DNA of 38,369 nt from Pseudarthrobacter sp. C4D7 (GTDB lineage: Bacteria; Actinomycetota; Actinomycetes; Actinomycetales; Micrococcaceae), in the NCBI RefSeq assembly GCF_013359725.1, contig NZ_JABFMW010000034.1:1-38369 (forward strand). Direction: 5' to 3'. A program made the translations under genes and the position numbers. This document shows positions 24,471 through 32,085 of this stretch, one piece after another. The notes beneath the pieces were generated by a model that did not search any database, was not told where the DNA came from, and saw nothing but the letters and a program-made list of their open reading frames with translations. Numbering within the stretch: the first letter of the stretch is position 1; each line of letters opens with the position of its first letter.

Positions 24471-25139
24471 GTGGATACAGCTCCATGGGTGTGGGTAATA
24501 GTGGGCGTAGTGGTGGTCGCGCTGGTCGTGCTGCTGCTCCTGGCTGGTGGACGCCGCCGGAGAGCCCTGCAGGAGAAGCGGGACCGGGAGCACCGCGAAG
24601 AGGCCGCCGAGATCCGGCGCGAAGCCGAAAACATGGAAATTGATGCACGTGAGCGGGAGGCCCGCGCCGCCCGGGCTCGTGCCGACGCCGAGCAGGCCAA
24701 GGTTGACGCGGCCCGGCTGCAGCAGGAAGCCGAGAAGCGCAGCCACGAAGCCCAGGCTCTGCGCGGGGATGTTGCCAGCCGTGCGCGGCAGGCGGATGAG
24801 CTTGATCCCGATGTGAAGACCGACGGCGGCCGGCGGGACAACGCCGTAGTGCACGACGCCAGGGACGATCGCCGGGAAGGCTACGACGCCAGGGACGATC
24901 GCCGGGAAGGCTACGACGCCAGGGACGATCGCCGGGAAGGCTACGACGCTCAGGATGCCCAGGACCGCGGGTCCGCGAGTGACGGGCACGGCGCAGCCCA
25001 CGCCGGTCCTGCCCAGGGCCTGGAAGGAAATACGGGCAGGCATGCGGGTAATGCCGGGGACGCAGGCGACGGGGACGCTGCCGCCGGGCACGACGTGCGT
25101 GACGGACGCCGGGAGGGCGGCCCCCGCACCGGCATCTAG
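24471..25139 (+). CDS. Single-pass membrane protein with coiled coil and 10-residue repeats
   Basis: 222 residues from the GTG at 24471, with GGTGGG five bases upstream. GTGs at 24459 and 24462 and an ATG at 24411 share the frame. The order is: one membrane segment near the N-terminus (WVWVIVGVVVVALVVLLLLA), a GRRRR stop-transfer, a charged coiled coil of about 80 residues (REHREEAAEIRREAENME onward), then three perfect copies of DARDDRREGY, then a Gly/Ala/His/Asp-rich tail containing a decayed fourth copy (DVRDGRREGG). Probably N-out with a cytosolic coil. Not an enzyme. It is divergent from the Holin-X operon and shares its palindrome sites. Confidence 0.75.
   Translation: MDTAPWVWVIVGVVVVALVVLLLLAGGRRRRALQEKRDREHREEAAEIRREAENMEIDAREREARAARARADAEQAKVDAARLQQEAEKRSHEAQALRGDVASRARQADELDPDVKTDGGRRDNAVVHDARDDRREGYDARDDRREGYDARDDRREGYDAQDAQDRGSASDGHGAAHAGPAQGLEGNTGRHAGNAGDAGDGDAAAGHDVRDGRREGGPRTGI
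24855..24944 (+). repeat. Three perfect 30-bp tandem repeats inside the coiled-coil gene
   Basis: Units at 24855-24884, 24885-24914 and 24915-24944 are identical, in frame, and each encodes DARDDRREGY. The copies differ at no base, so they are recent or homogenised; the copy number should vary between strains. Confidence 0.95.
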
Positions 25140-25156
25140 GCGCGTAGGCATCGGAG

Positions 25157-25183
25157 GGCGCCGGTGACATGGTCCGTGGCGCC
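25157..25183. terminator. Possible bidirectional hairpin between convergent genes
   Basis: GGCGCC at 25157-25162 and 25178-25183 lie 15 bases apart in the 58-base convergent gap. Only a 6-bp stem, so support is limited. Confidence 0.3.
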
Positions 25184-25197
25184 GCCAGCGGCCGTCC

Positions 25198-26238
25198 TTA
25201 GGGCCGGCGTGGCTTGAGGACGGGGGAAGGATTGACTCCCTTCCCCGTTCCCATGCCCGCAATAATTTCCTTGACCGCGTCGATCGAGGAAACCTTCGGC
25301 TGCCAGCCCAGGACGCGTTCCGCGCGGCCGGTGTCCATGATGGGGGCGCCGGCGGCCATCTCCACCCACCCGGAATCGGTGGGTTGCAGCCGGGCACGCC
25401 ACGTCAGGTCCACGACTGAGTGGAGCAGCCGCATGGGGATGGGGAGGATCCTCCTGGCGCCGAGGATGCGCGCCAGTTCCTGGGGCGTGAGGACCGGTTC
25501 GGCGGCAATATTGAAGGCCCCGCTGGCCCGCTGGTCGACCACGCGCCAATAGGCCTCCGCGACGTCGTCCGCATGGACGGCCTGGAACACCAGGTCGTCG
25601 GGGAGCGGCAGTATTGGCAGCCACGGTTTGGCCGGCACCAGCCTGGCCAGGACCCGCCCCACGAAATACCTGCCGATTTCTGCCCCTGCGTCCTCCTGGA
25701 AGATGAGCGCGGGCCGCAGGCGGGCCACGGCAATGCCCGGGTTCGCGGCCGCGAACCCATCCAGGATCTTTTCCTGCTCGGCCTTGTGCCTGCTGTAATG
25801 CGAGCCCGCCATTCCTTCGGCCGGCCATGACTCGTCCCTGCGCTGGGCCTTGCCGGACTTGCTGTAGGCGCCCACCGAAGAGGCGCACACAACCTGTTTG
25901 ACCCCAGCCCGGGCGGCGGCGGCCAGCACGTTCCTGGTCCCCGTGACGTTGGTCCGGTGCAGTAACTTCAGGTCGCGGTTCGGCTGGATCTGCCACGCCA
26001 GGTGGACCACTGCGTCCACTCCTGCCAGCGCCTTCTCCAGCCTGGGCGAGTCCTGCTCCAGACCCACATCAAGGGTGTGCCACTGCACGCCCCTGTAAGG
26101 TTCCCGCGACGTGTCAGGCTGCCTGCGGCTGATGCCCACGAGCTGGAAACTTCCCGGCTTTTGGGTCAGCTTGCCGTGCAGGGTTCGCAGCAATGCTGTT
26201 CCCGCGTTTCCACTGGCTCCGGTGATGGCAATGCGCAT
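25198..26238 (-). CDS. NAD-dependent epimerase/dehydratase family protein (extended SDR)
   Basis: 346 residues. It starts MRIAITGASGNAGTALLRTL with AAGGAGC eight bases before the ATG; the frame reaches back to 26469 through the sigma-factor region, but that is a shadow. The N-terminal Rossmann motif GASGNAG is followed by VDAVVHLAWQIQP and TNVTGTRNVLAAAARAGVKQ, then VVCASSVGAYSKSGK and SHYSRHKAEQEK with an active-site-like Tyr-x3-Lys. The C-terminal half gives substrate specificity and is not diagnostic. The family includes nucleotide-sugar epimerases; the real substrate is unknown. It is divergent from the sigma factor, with a palindrome between them. Confidence 0.85.
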   Translation of the reverse strand: MRIAITGASGNAGTALLRTLHGKLTQKPGSFQLVGISRRQPDTSREPYRGVQWHTLDVGLEQDSPRLEKALAGVDAVVHLAWQIQPNRDLKLLHRTNVTGTRNVLAAAARAGVKQVVCASSVGAYSKSGKAQRRDESWPAEGMAGSHYSRHKAEQEKILDGFAAANPGIAVARLRPALIFQEDAGAEIGRYFVGRVLARLVPAKPWLPILPLPDDLVFQAVHADDVAEAYWRVVDQRASGAFNIAAEPVLTPQELARILGARRILPIPMRLLHSVVDLTWRARLQPTDSGWVEMAAGAPIMDTGRAERVLGWQPKVSSIDAVKEIIAGMGTGKGVNPSPVLKPRRP

Positions 26239-26307
26239 GGCTGGGCTCCTTGGCCGTTGACGTGGTGCCGCTGATTTTCCGAGCTTATAGCGGAGGAGCA
26301 TTGTTTT

Positions 26308-26321
26308 ATAAGCAAGCTTAT
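26308..26321. promoter_or_regulatory. Recurrent palindrome site, copy 4 (ATAAGCAAGCTTAT)
   Basis: ATAAGC and GCTTAT are perfect inverted half-sites with a 2-base spacer, between the epimerase-like gene and the sigma factor. An additional GCTTAT half-site occurs at 26283-26288. This is the most AT-rich part of the region and is probably the promoter area for both genes. Confidence 0.5.
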
Positions 26322-26382
26322 GATTTGCTGCTTCTAAGTCTTGCCGCAGGCTTTCGGAACCACACCGAGGGAAATCACACCC

Positions 26383-27339
26383 ATGCCCGAATCCTTTGCC
26401 GCACTTGCCGTGGAAGCCTCGCCTGTCCACCGCTGCCAGCCGGTTCACCCCCCGCAGGAACCCACGCAAGCCCCCTCGGGGCGTCTTCGTGAAGCATTCG
26501 AAAACGATCTTGTCCTGAGGTACCTGGACCTCGCCGAAGCCCTCGCCGCACGCTTTGAAGCCCGTGGCAGGGAACGCGCGGACCTGAACCAGGTGGCCTA
26601 TCTAGGCCTGGTCAAGGCAGCGCGGGGCTTCGACCAGGCCAAAGGCGAAAGTTTCCCCGCCTACGCCGCCCCCACCATCACCGGCGAACTCAAACGGTAC
26701 CTCCGCGACCGGACGTGGGTTGTCCGGCCGCCCCGCCACATCCAGGACCTGCGGACCCGCCTGTTCCGGGCAGAGCCGGAGTTGACCCAGACGCTGGGCC
26801 GGAACCCCAGCGTCGCGGAGCTGGCCGGTGAGCTGGGAAGCGACCCGGCAGAGGTTCTGGAGGCGATTTCGGCGTCCAGCAGCATGCACCCGGATTCGCT
26901 CGACGCCGTCAACCCGAATTCGGACGCTCCGTCGATCGGCGAGGTGCTGGCCAGCCCGGACACACCGCTGGAACGGCTTGAAGAGCTTGCCTGCCTCCGG
27001 GACGCAATGCAGGACCTGGATGACGCGGACCGCGAACTTCTGTACCGGCGCTACTTCTGCGAAGAGACACAGGTGCAGCTGGGGAAGCGGCTGGGAATGT
27101 CCCAGATGCAGGTATCCCGCAGGCTGGCCAAAGTGCTGGTGGAACTGCAACGCAGGCTGGAGGACAGTGCGCAATTTGGCAGGCCGCAGGAAGCAGCCGG
27201 CGGCAGGACGGACCGCGCGTACCAGCCAGGCCGTCCTGCCAGTCCCGCCGCCCCTTTCCACCGGCCCCGGAGGGCCGGATACGCCGGCAATGCCGGCACA
27301 CAGGTGAACCGGCGCCACGGCGGAACGGGAACCAGGTAA
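26383..27339 (+). CDS. SigB/SigF-type RNA polymerase sigma factor
   Basis: 318 residues; the ATG follows GAGGGA. Region 2 is RADLNQVAYLGLVKAARGFD, then FPAYAAPTITGELKRYLRDR and TWVVRPPRHIQDL, the hallmark of general-stress/sporulation group 3 sigma factors. Region 3 is TLGRNPSVAELAGELG. Region 4 is ELLYRRYFCEETQVQLGKRL, then GMSQMQVSRRLAKVLVELQRR. About 60 residues of Arg/Gly/Pro-rich tail follow region 4, which is unusual. No anti-sigma or anti-anti-sigma gene is adjacent, so control must come from elsewhere or from transcription. Probable target: the SigB-like promoter at 24376-24401. Confidence 0.92.
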   Translation: MPESFAALAVEASPVHRCQPVHPPQEPTQAPSGRLREAFENDLVLRYLDLAEALAARFEARGRERADLNQVAYLGLVKAARGFDQAKGESFPAYAAPTITGELKRYLRDRTWVVRPPRHIQDLRTRLFRAEPELTQTLGRNPSVAELAGELGSDPAEVLEAISASSSMHPDSLDAVNPNSDAPSIGEVLASPDTPLERLEELACLRDAMQDLDDADRELLYRRYFCEETQVQLGKRLGMSQMQVSRRLAKVLVELQRRLEDSAQFGRPQEAAGGRTDRAYQPGRPASPAAPFHRPRRAGYAGNAGTQVNRRHGGTGTR

Positions 27340-27454
27340 CAGCGCTGCTGCGCTGCCGAACTAACGCGTATCTTGCTTGTCCAGCGGCGTATCCTGCGCT
27401 GCTTTCGGCAGGCCCGCGGCCCCCGGTTTAGAGGTGGCGGCAGGAGGGAACAGG

Positions 27455-27997
27455 GTGGTTATGGCAAGCTCCGAAACGTCCACGCTGCGGGCTGTCCTTT
27501 TTGACCGGGACGGAACCTTGGTGGTCGATGTGCCCTACAATGGGGACCCCGGCAAAGTGGTCCCCATGGCCGGTGCCAAGGCCGTGCTCGACGGCCTGCG
27601 CGCGGACGGAATCGCCACCGGGGTGATCAGCAACCAGTCGGGTATTGCCCGCGGCCTGATCACGGGCGACGACGTGGAAAAGGTCAACGCCCGGGTGGAA
27701 GAACTCCTGGGACCGTTCGATGTGTGGGAGGTCTGCCCGCACGCCGAACACGACGGCTGTTCCTGCCGTAAACCAGCTCCCGGTATGGTCCATAACGCCT
27801 GCCGCAAACTGGGGATCCGCGAATCGGAGGCCGCCCTCATCGGGGACATCGGTGCCGACGTCGGGGCAGCAGAAGCCGCCGGTGCCACCGGGGTCCTGGT
27901 CCCCACCCCCGTGACACGTCCTGAAGAAGTTGCTGCGGCGCGGCTCGTGGCCCCCGATCTGGCCGCCGCCGTTGGCCTGCTGCAGGACACCGTCTGA
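27455..27997 (+). CDS. gmhB: HAD phosphatase, GmhB type (heptose 1,7-bisphosphate 7-phosphatase)
   Basis: 180 residues. HAD motif I is LFDRDGTLVVDVPYNGDP, with both catalytic Asp residues; motif II is VISNQSGIARG. The zinc loop CPHAEHDGCSCRKPAPGM is characteristic of GmhB, and GDIGADVGAAEAAG is motif IV. GmhB removes the C7 phosphate of D-glycero-D-manno-heptose 1,7-bisphosphate. GTG at 27455 is six bases after AGGAGGG; the in-frame ATG at 27461 is less well spaced. It starts the nine-gene heptose operon. Two TANNNT elements upstream (27369-27374, 27390-27395) are weak promoter candidates. The first 28 residues of the longer open frame are not included. Confidence 0.9.
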   Translation: MVMASSETSTLRAVLFDRDGTLVVDVPYNGDPGKVVPMAGAKAVLDGLRADGIATGVISNQSGIARGLITGDDVEKVNARVEELLGPFDVWEVCPHAEHDGCSCRKPAPGMVHNACRKLGIRESEAALIGDIGADVGAAEAAGATGVLVPTPVTRPEEVAAARLVAPDLAAAVGLLQDTV

Positions 27998-29085
27998 TGG
28001 GGCGCCTCCTGGTGGCCCGGCTGGACAGCATGGGCGATGTTCTGCTGGCAGGTCCTGCGGTCCGCGCTGTGGCAAATGGCCGCGCCCAGCAGGGCGGCAG
28101 CAGCAACCACGTGGTGATGCTGTGCGGCCGGCAGGGCGAGGCCGCCGCCGCCCTGCTCCCCGGCGTCGACGACGTCTACAGCTGGGACAGCCCCTGGATC
28201 ATGAACCCGGCGCCGGGCATGACGGGTCCGCATGCGGACCGGCTGATCGATTACGTGCGCAATTCCCGCATCACCGAAGCCGTCATCCTCACGTCTTTCC
28301 ACCAATCACCCCTTCCGCTGGCACTCCTGCTGCGCCTGGCAGGAGTGGAACGCATCACCGGTGCCTCCACCGATTACGCTGGTTCGCTGCTTGACGTCCG
28401 GCTGAAACCGGGGGAGGACTTCCCCGAGGACCAGCCCGAACCGGAACGGGCGCTGGGCATCGCCGAAGCGGCCGGCTTCCGGCTGCCGCCCGGCGACGAC
28501 GGAAAGCTGCGCATCAACTCCTTGGCCGACGTGACTGCCATCGTCGGCACCGAACCTTACGTCGTGGTCCACCCCGGAGCGGCCGTCCCGGCACGGGCGT
28601 GGCCTCCCCTGCACCACGCGGCCGCCGTCGAACTCCTCCAAGGTGCCGGGTACCGGGTGGTGGTGACCGGCGGTCCCGGCGAAAAATCGCTGACCGCCAC
28701 GGTGGCAGGGCCTTCTGCCCTGGACCTCGGCGGCCGGACGGACCTTCCCACCATGGCCGGCGTCATGGCCGGCGCCGACGCCGTGGTCAGTGGCAACACC
28801 GGCCCGGCACATCTGGCAGCCGCCGTGGGAACGCCGGTCGCGTGCCTGTTTTCCCCCGTGGTCCCGGCCATCCGGTGGGCACCCTACGGTGTGTCCCTGG
28901 AACTTCTCGGGGACCAAAACGCTCCCTGCCGTATGTCCCGTGCCCGCGAATGCCCGGTTCCCGGCCACCCCTGCCTCGACTCGGTCTCGCCGGAGGAAGT
29001 TGTGGCGGCAGTGGACCGCCTGGTCAGCGGCGTGAGCTCGTTCAGCACCCACGCCAGCACCCGCAGAAAGGCGCGCAACAGATGA
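27997..29085 (+). CDS. Family 9 glycosyltransferase (heptosyltransferase-like)
   Basis: 362 residues. The N-terminal LLVARLDSMGDVLLAGPAVR is the GT9 acceptor-domain signature. VVVHPGAAVPARAWPP opens the donor domain, and SGNTGPAHLAAAVGTPVACL with FSPVVPAIRWAPYG forms the NDP-heptose site of WaaC/WaaF/WaaQ relatives. In Gram-negatives GT9 enzymes add heptose to LPS; here, with a complete heptose pathway beside it, transfer of heptose to a non-LPS acceptor is the obvious inference. It overlaps gmhB by one base (TGATG) and the next gene by four. Confidence 0.9.
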   Translation: MGRLLVARLDSMGDVLLAGPAVRAVANGRAQQGGSSNHVVMLCGRQGEAAAALLPGVDDVYSWDSPWIMNPAPGMTGPHADRLIDYVRNSRITEAVILTSFHQSPLPLALLLRLAGVERITGASTDYAGSLLDVRLKPGEDFPEDQPEPERALGIAEAAGFRLPPGDDGKLRINSLADVTAIVGTEPYVVVHPGAAVPARAWPPLHHAAAVELLQGAGYRVVVTGGPGEKSLTATVAGPSALDLGGRTDLPTMAGVMAGADAVVSGNTGPAHLAAAVGTPVACLFSPVVPAIRWAPYGVSLELLGDQNAPCRMSRARECPVPGHPCLDSVSPEEVVAAVDRLVSGVSSFSTHASTRRKARNR

Positions 29086-30116
29086 GGATCCTGCTCTGGC
29101 ACGTCCACGGCTCCTGGACCGACGCTTTTGTCCGCGGCCGGCACGAATACCTCCTCTCCGTCCGCCCCGGCGGTGGGGCTTGGGGGCTGGGCCGCGCAGG
29201 CAGGGACTGGCCGGATTCCGTGCGGGAGGTGGACGTGGCAACGCTCGACGGCGACTCCGTCGACGTCGTCGTCCTCCAACGGCCCGAAGAGCTCCACGAA
29301 GTGGTGCGGACCCTGGGCCGGAGGCCCGGTATCGACCTGCCGGCCGTGTTCGTGGAGCACAACACGCCTAAAGGCAACGTCCCGAACGTCAGCCATCCGC
29401 TCGCGGACCAGGACAGCATTCCAGTGGTCCACGTGACCCACTTCAACCGGATGACCTGGGACAACGGCGCCGCCCCCACGACGGTGATCGAGCACGGGAT
29501 TCCGGACCCGGGACTGCTGTACTCCGGTGAACTGCCCGAGTTGGGAGTCGTGGTCAACGAGCCCGTGCGGCGCGGCCGGGTCACTGGGACGGACCTCCTG
29601 CCCGCCTTCGCCTCCGTGGCGCCCCTGCAGGTGTTCGGCATGAAGACCGAAGGGCTCGCGGCAGCCACAGGTATCGATCACACGCGCCTGACGTCCCGGG
29701 GCGACCTCAAAACCCGTGAGCTGCACCGGGAGCTTGCCCGCTGCCGCGTCTATGTCCATCCGATGCGGTGGACCTCGCTGGGGCTGTCCCTGTTGGAGGC
29801 CATGCATCTTGGAATGCCGGTGGTGGTCCTTGCCTCCACCGAAGCACCGCGGGCCGTGCCGCAGGATGCCGGCGTTGTGTCGGCGGACATCGATGAGCTG
29901 CTCCGTTGCGCTGGGCGGTTGGTTGCCAATCCGGAGGAAGCCCGACGGCGGGGACTCGCCGCCCGGGAGGCGGCGCTGGAGCGTTACAGCCTGGGCAGGT
30001 TCCAGGACCGCTGGGATGAACTCCTTGCGGACCTTCGCCGCCGGCCCCGGCACTCCGTTAACGAACGCCCGGATGAACGGATCCCCGTTCCGGCGCGGGA
30101 GAGGAAAACCCCATGA
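29082..30116 (+). CDS. GT4-like glycosyltransferase
   Basis: 344 residues. MRILLWHVHGSWTDAFVRGR at the start, PAVFVEHNTPKGNVPNVSHP in the acceptor domain, and WTSLGLSLLEAMHLGMPVVV as the C-terminal GT4 donor motif. The usual second glycosyltransferase element (VGGGP-type) is not evident, so it is a divergent GT-B member. The start overlaps the GT9 stop (ATGA), and its own stop overlaps the next glycosyltransferase in the same way. Donor unknown; a hexose or heptose is possible. Confidence 0.82.
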   Translation: MRILLWHVHGSWTDAFVRGRHEYLLSVRPGGGAWGLGRAGRDWPDSVREVDVATLDGDSVDVVVLQRPEELHEVVRTLGRRPGIDLPAVFVEHNTPKGNVPNVSHPLADQDSIPVVHVTHFNRMTWDNGAAPTTVIEHGIPDPGLLYSGELPELGVVVNEPVRRGRVTGTDLLPAFASVAPLQVFGMKTEGLAAATGIDHTRLTSRGDLKTRELHRELARCRVYVHPMRWTSLGLSLLEAMHLGMPVVVLASTEAPRAVPQDAGVVSADIDELLRCAGRLVANPEEARRRGLAAREAALERYSLGRFQDRWDELLADLRRRPRHSVNERPDERIPVPARERKTP

Positions 30117-31378
30117 AAATCGCGATGATTTCTGAACATGCCAGTCCATTGGCGGCACTGGGAGGGGTGGACGCCGGCGGCCAGAACGTCCACGTTGCCG
30201 CGCTGTCCGCGGCCCTTGCCAGGCGGGGCCACCAAGTCACCGTCTATACCCGCCGGGACGCAACGGAGCTGCCCGGACGAGTCCGGGTGGAACCCGGCCT
30301 GGAGGTGGTCCACGTGGACGCCGGTCCGGCCCGGCATGTACCCAAGGACGGGTTGCTGCCGTACATGGGGGAGCTCGCGGACGGGGTGGCCAGGGATTGG
30401 GGCGGGCGGCCACCGGACGTTGTTCACGGCCACTTCTGGATGTCCGGCCTGGCGGCACTGGACGCTGCCCGGCGCTCCGGGGCCGGCCGGCGGGTGCCCA
30501 TGCTGCAGACGTTCCACGCCCTGGGCACCGTCAAGCGGAGGCATCAGGGCGCAGGGGACACCAGCCCCGAGGAACGCCGCTGGCTGGAACCGGGCGTTGG
30601 ACGCTCCGCGGACCGGATCATCGCCACCTGTTCCGACGAAGTCTTCGAGCTCAAAGCCATGGGCGTCGCCACGGGAAAGATCTCGATCGCACCCTGCGGC
30701 GTGGACCTCAGCTTTTTCTCGGCGGAGGGTCCGGTGGCCGCAAGGAAACGCCGGTACCGAATCCTGTCGGTGGGGCGGCTGGTACCGCGCAAGGGCGTGG
30801 ACCTGGTGATCCGCTCCCTCCCGTACCTCAAGGCGGCAGGACTCGACGACGTCGAACTCCTGATTGTGGGCGGGGGAGGCGACTCGAACGCCCTGCACAA
30901 GGATCCGGAAATCCGCCGCCTGCTGGCCCTTGCCGCGGAACTGGGTGTGTCCGGAAACGTGACGCTGCAGGGACAGGTGCCGCGGGCGGACATGCCTGGC
31001 ATCTTCCGCAGTGCCGATGCCGTCGTGTGCGCCCCGTGGTACGAACCCTTCGGCATTGTGCCGCTGGAAGCCATGGCCTGCGGGGTGCCCGTGGTGGCTG
31101 CCGCCGTCGGTGGCTTGCGTGACACAGTGGTGGACCACGCCACCGGGCTGCACGTTCCCCCGCTGGACCCGGAAGCCATCGCCTCGGCATTGGTGCTGTT
31201 GCTGGAGAACCACAGCCTCCGGAAGGACCTAGGCCGGGCCGGAGAAAAGCGCGCCCGCACCAGGTACTCCTGGGACCGTGTTGCGGCAGAGACGGAGAAG
31301 GCTTACCAACTCGCTGTGGCGGGCGCCCGCTCCGGCGCCCAAACCGGACCGGTTCCCATGGAAGGAGCAGCCCTGTGA
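30113..31378 (+). CDS. GT4 glycosyltransferase (MshA/sucrose-synthase-like)
   Basis: 421 residues. MISEHASPLAALGGVDAGGQ, then NVHVAALSAALARRGHQVTV, is the GT4 acceptor-domain start. PDVVHGHFWMSGLAALDAAR and the middle IATCSDEVFELKAMGV follow. RYRILSVGRLVPRKGVDLVI opens the donor domain and YEPFGIVPLEAMACGVPVVA is the EX7E motif. It resembles MshA in layout but sits in a heptose operon, so a glycan role is more likely than mycothiol. The stop overlaps gmhA (GTGA). Confidence 0.9.
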   Translation: MKIAMISEHASPLAALGGVDAGGQNVHVAALSAALARRGHQVTVYTRRDATELPGRVRVEPGLEVVHVDAGPARHVPKDGLLPYMGELADGVARDWGGRPPDVVHGHFWMSGLAALDAARRSGAGRRVPMLQTFHALGTVKRRHQGAGDTSPEERRWLEPGVGRSADRIIATCSDEVFELKAMGVATGKISIAPCGVDLSFFSAEGPVAARKRRYRILSVGRLVPRKGVDLVIRSLPYLKAAGLDDVELLIVGGGGDSNALHKDPEIRRLLALAAELGVSGNVTLQGQVPRADMPGIFRSADAVVCAPWYEPFGIVPLEAMACGVPVVAAAVGGLRDTVVDHATGLHVPPLDPEAIASALVLLLENHSLRKDLGRAGEKRARTRYSWDRVAAETEKAYQLAVAGARSGAQTGPVPMEGAAL

Positions 31379-32085
31379 CTGCCGAATCGACGCTCCGGGA
31401 AACAGACCTTCGTGCCCTGGCCACGCCGCCGGCTCTGCCCGCGCTGATTCCCGGAGCCACGTTCGTTGATCCAGCCAGTGCCGACGCGGTCCGCCTGCAC
31501 CTGGACAATGTGCTTCCGGCGCTGGAGTCGCTGCGCAACCAGTCCGGGCGGCTGGCCGCCTGGGGCGTGGAACTGGCACAGCGGCTGCTGCGGGGACACC
31601 GGCTCCTTGCTGCCGGGAACGGCGGATCCGCCGCTGAAGCGCAACACCTGACGGCGGAACTGGTGGGCCGGTTCGACAGCGAACGGGTCCCGTTCTCCGC
31701 CATTTCCCTGCACGCCGAATCGTCAGCCGTGACGGCGATCGCCAATGACTACGGATTCGACGACGTCTTCGCCCGGCAGGTGCGTGCGCACGGACGCTCC
31801 GGCGACGTTCTGGTCCTGCTGTCCACCAGCGGAAAAAGCCCCAACCTCCTGCGGGCAGCGGACGCTGCAGCCCGGCTCAACATGACCACCTGGGCGTTGA
31901 CCGGCTGCGGTCCCAATCCGTTGGCGGACGCCTGCGACGAGGCCGTAATGATCGACGCCTTGAATGCCAACGCCCAGGAGGGGCACCTGATTGCCCTGCA
32001 CGCGGTGTGCCGCGCCTTCGACCTTGAAATTGCCCGGCACACGCCAACGCCCTTCCCTTCGATGGTGCAAGGCGGGCGGCCATGA
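31375..32085 (+). CDS. gmhA: Phosphoheptose isomerase, SIS domain
   Basis: Converts sedoheptulose-7-phosphate to D-glycero-D-manno-heptose-7-phosphate, the entry step of heptose synthesis. 236 residues from a GTG overlapping the previous stop. The SIS motif LLAAGNGGSAAEAQHLTAEL includes the His and Glu of the zinc/active site. ESSAVTAIANDYGFDDVFAR and LVLLSTSGKSPNLLRAADAA bind sugar phosphate, and NAQEGHLIALHAVCRAFD supplies the C-terminal Gln/His. The N-terminal ~40 residues are longer than usual. A four-base overlap leads into the first HldE-like gene. Confidence 0.92.
   Translation: MTAESTLRETDLRALATPPALPALIPGATFVDPASADAVRLHLDNVLPALESLRNQSGRLAAWGVELAQRLLRGHRLLAAGNGGSAAEAQHLTAELVGRFDSERVPFSAISLHAESSAVTAIANDYGFDDVFARQVRAHGRSGDVLVLLSTSGKSPNLLRAADAAARLNMTTWALTGCGPNPLADACDEAVMIDALNANAQEGHLIALHAVCRAFDLEIARHTPTPFPSMVQGGRP

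Noticed and set aside
24855..24944. Possible CRISPR-like repeat array
   Set aside because: The 30-bp units are directly adjacent with no spacers and are in frame inside a protein gene.
30113..31378. GT4 gene as mycothiol synthase MshA
   Set aside because: Layout is similar, but it overlaps heptose and glycosyltransferase genes on both sides, so a glycan role is more likely.
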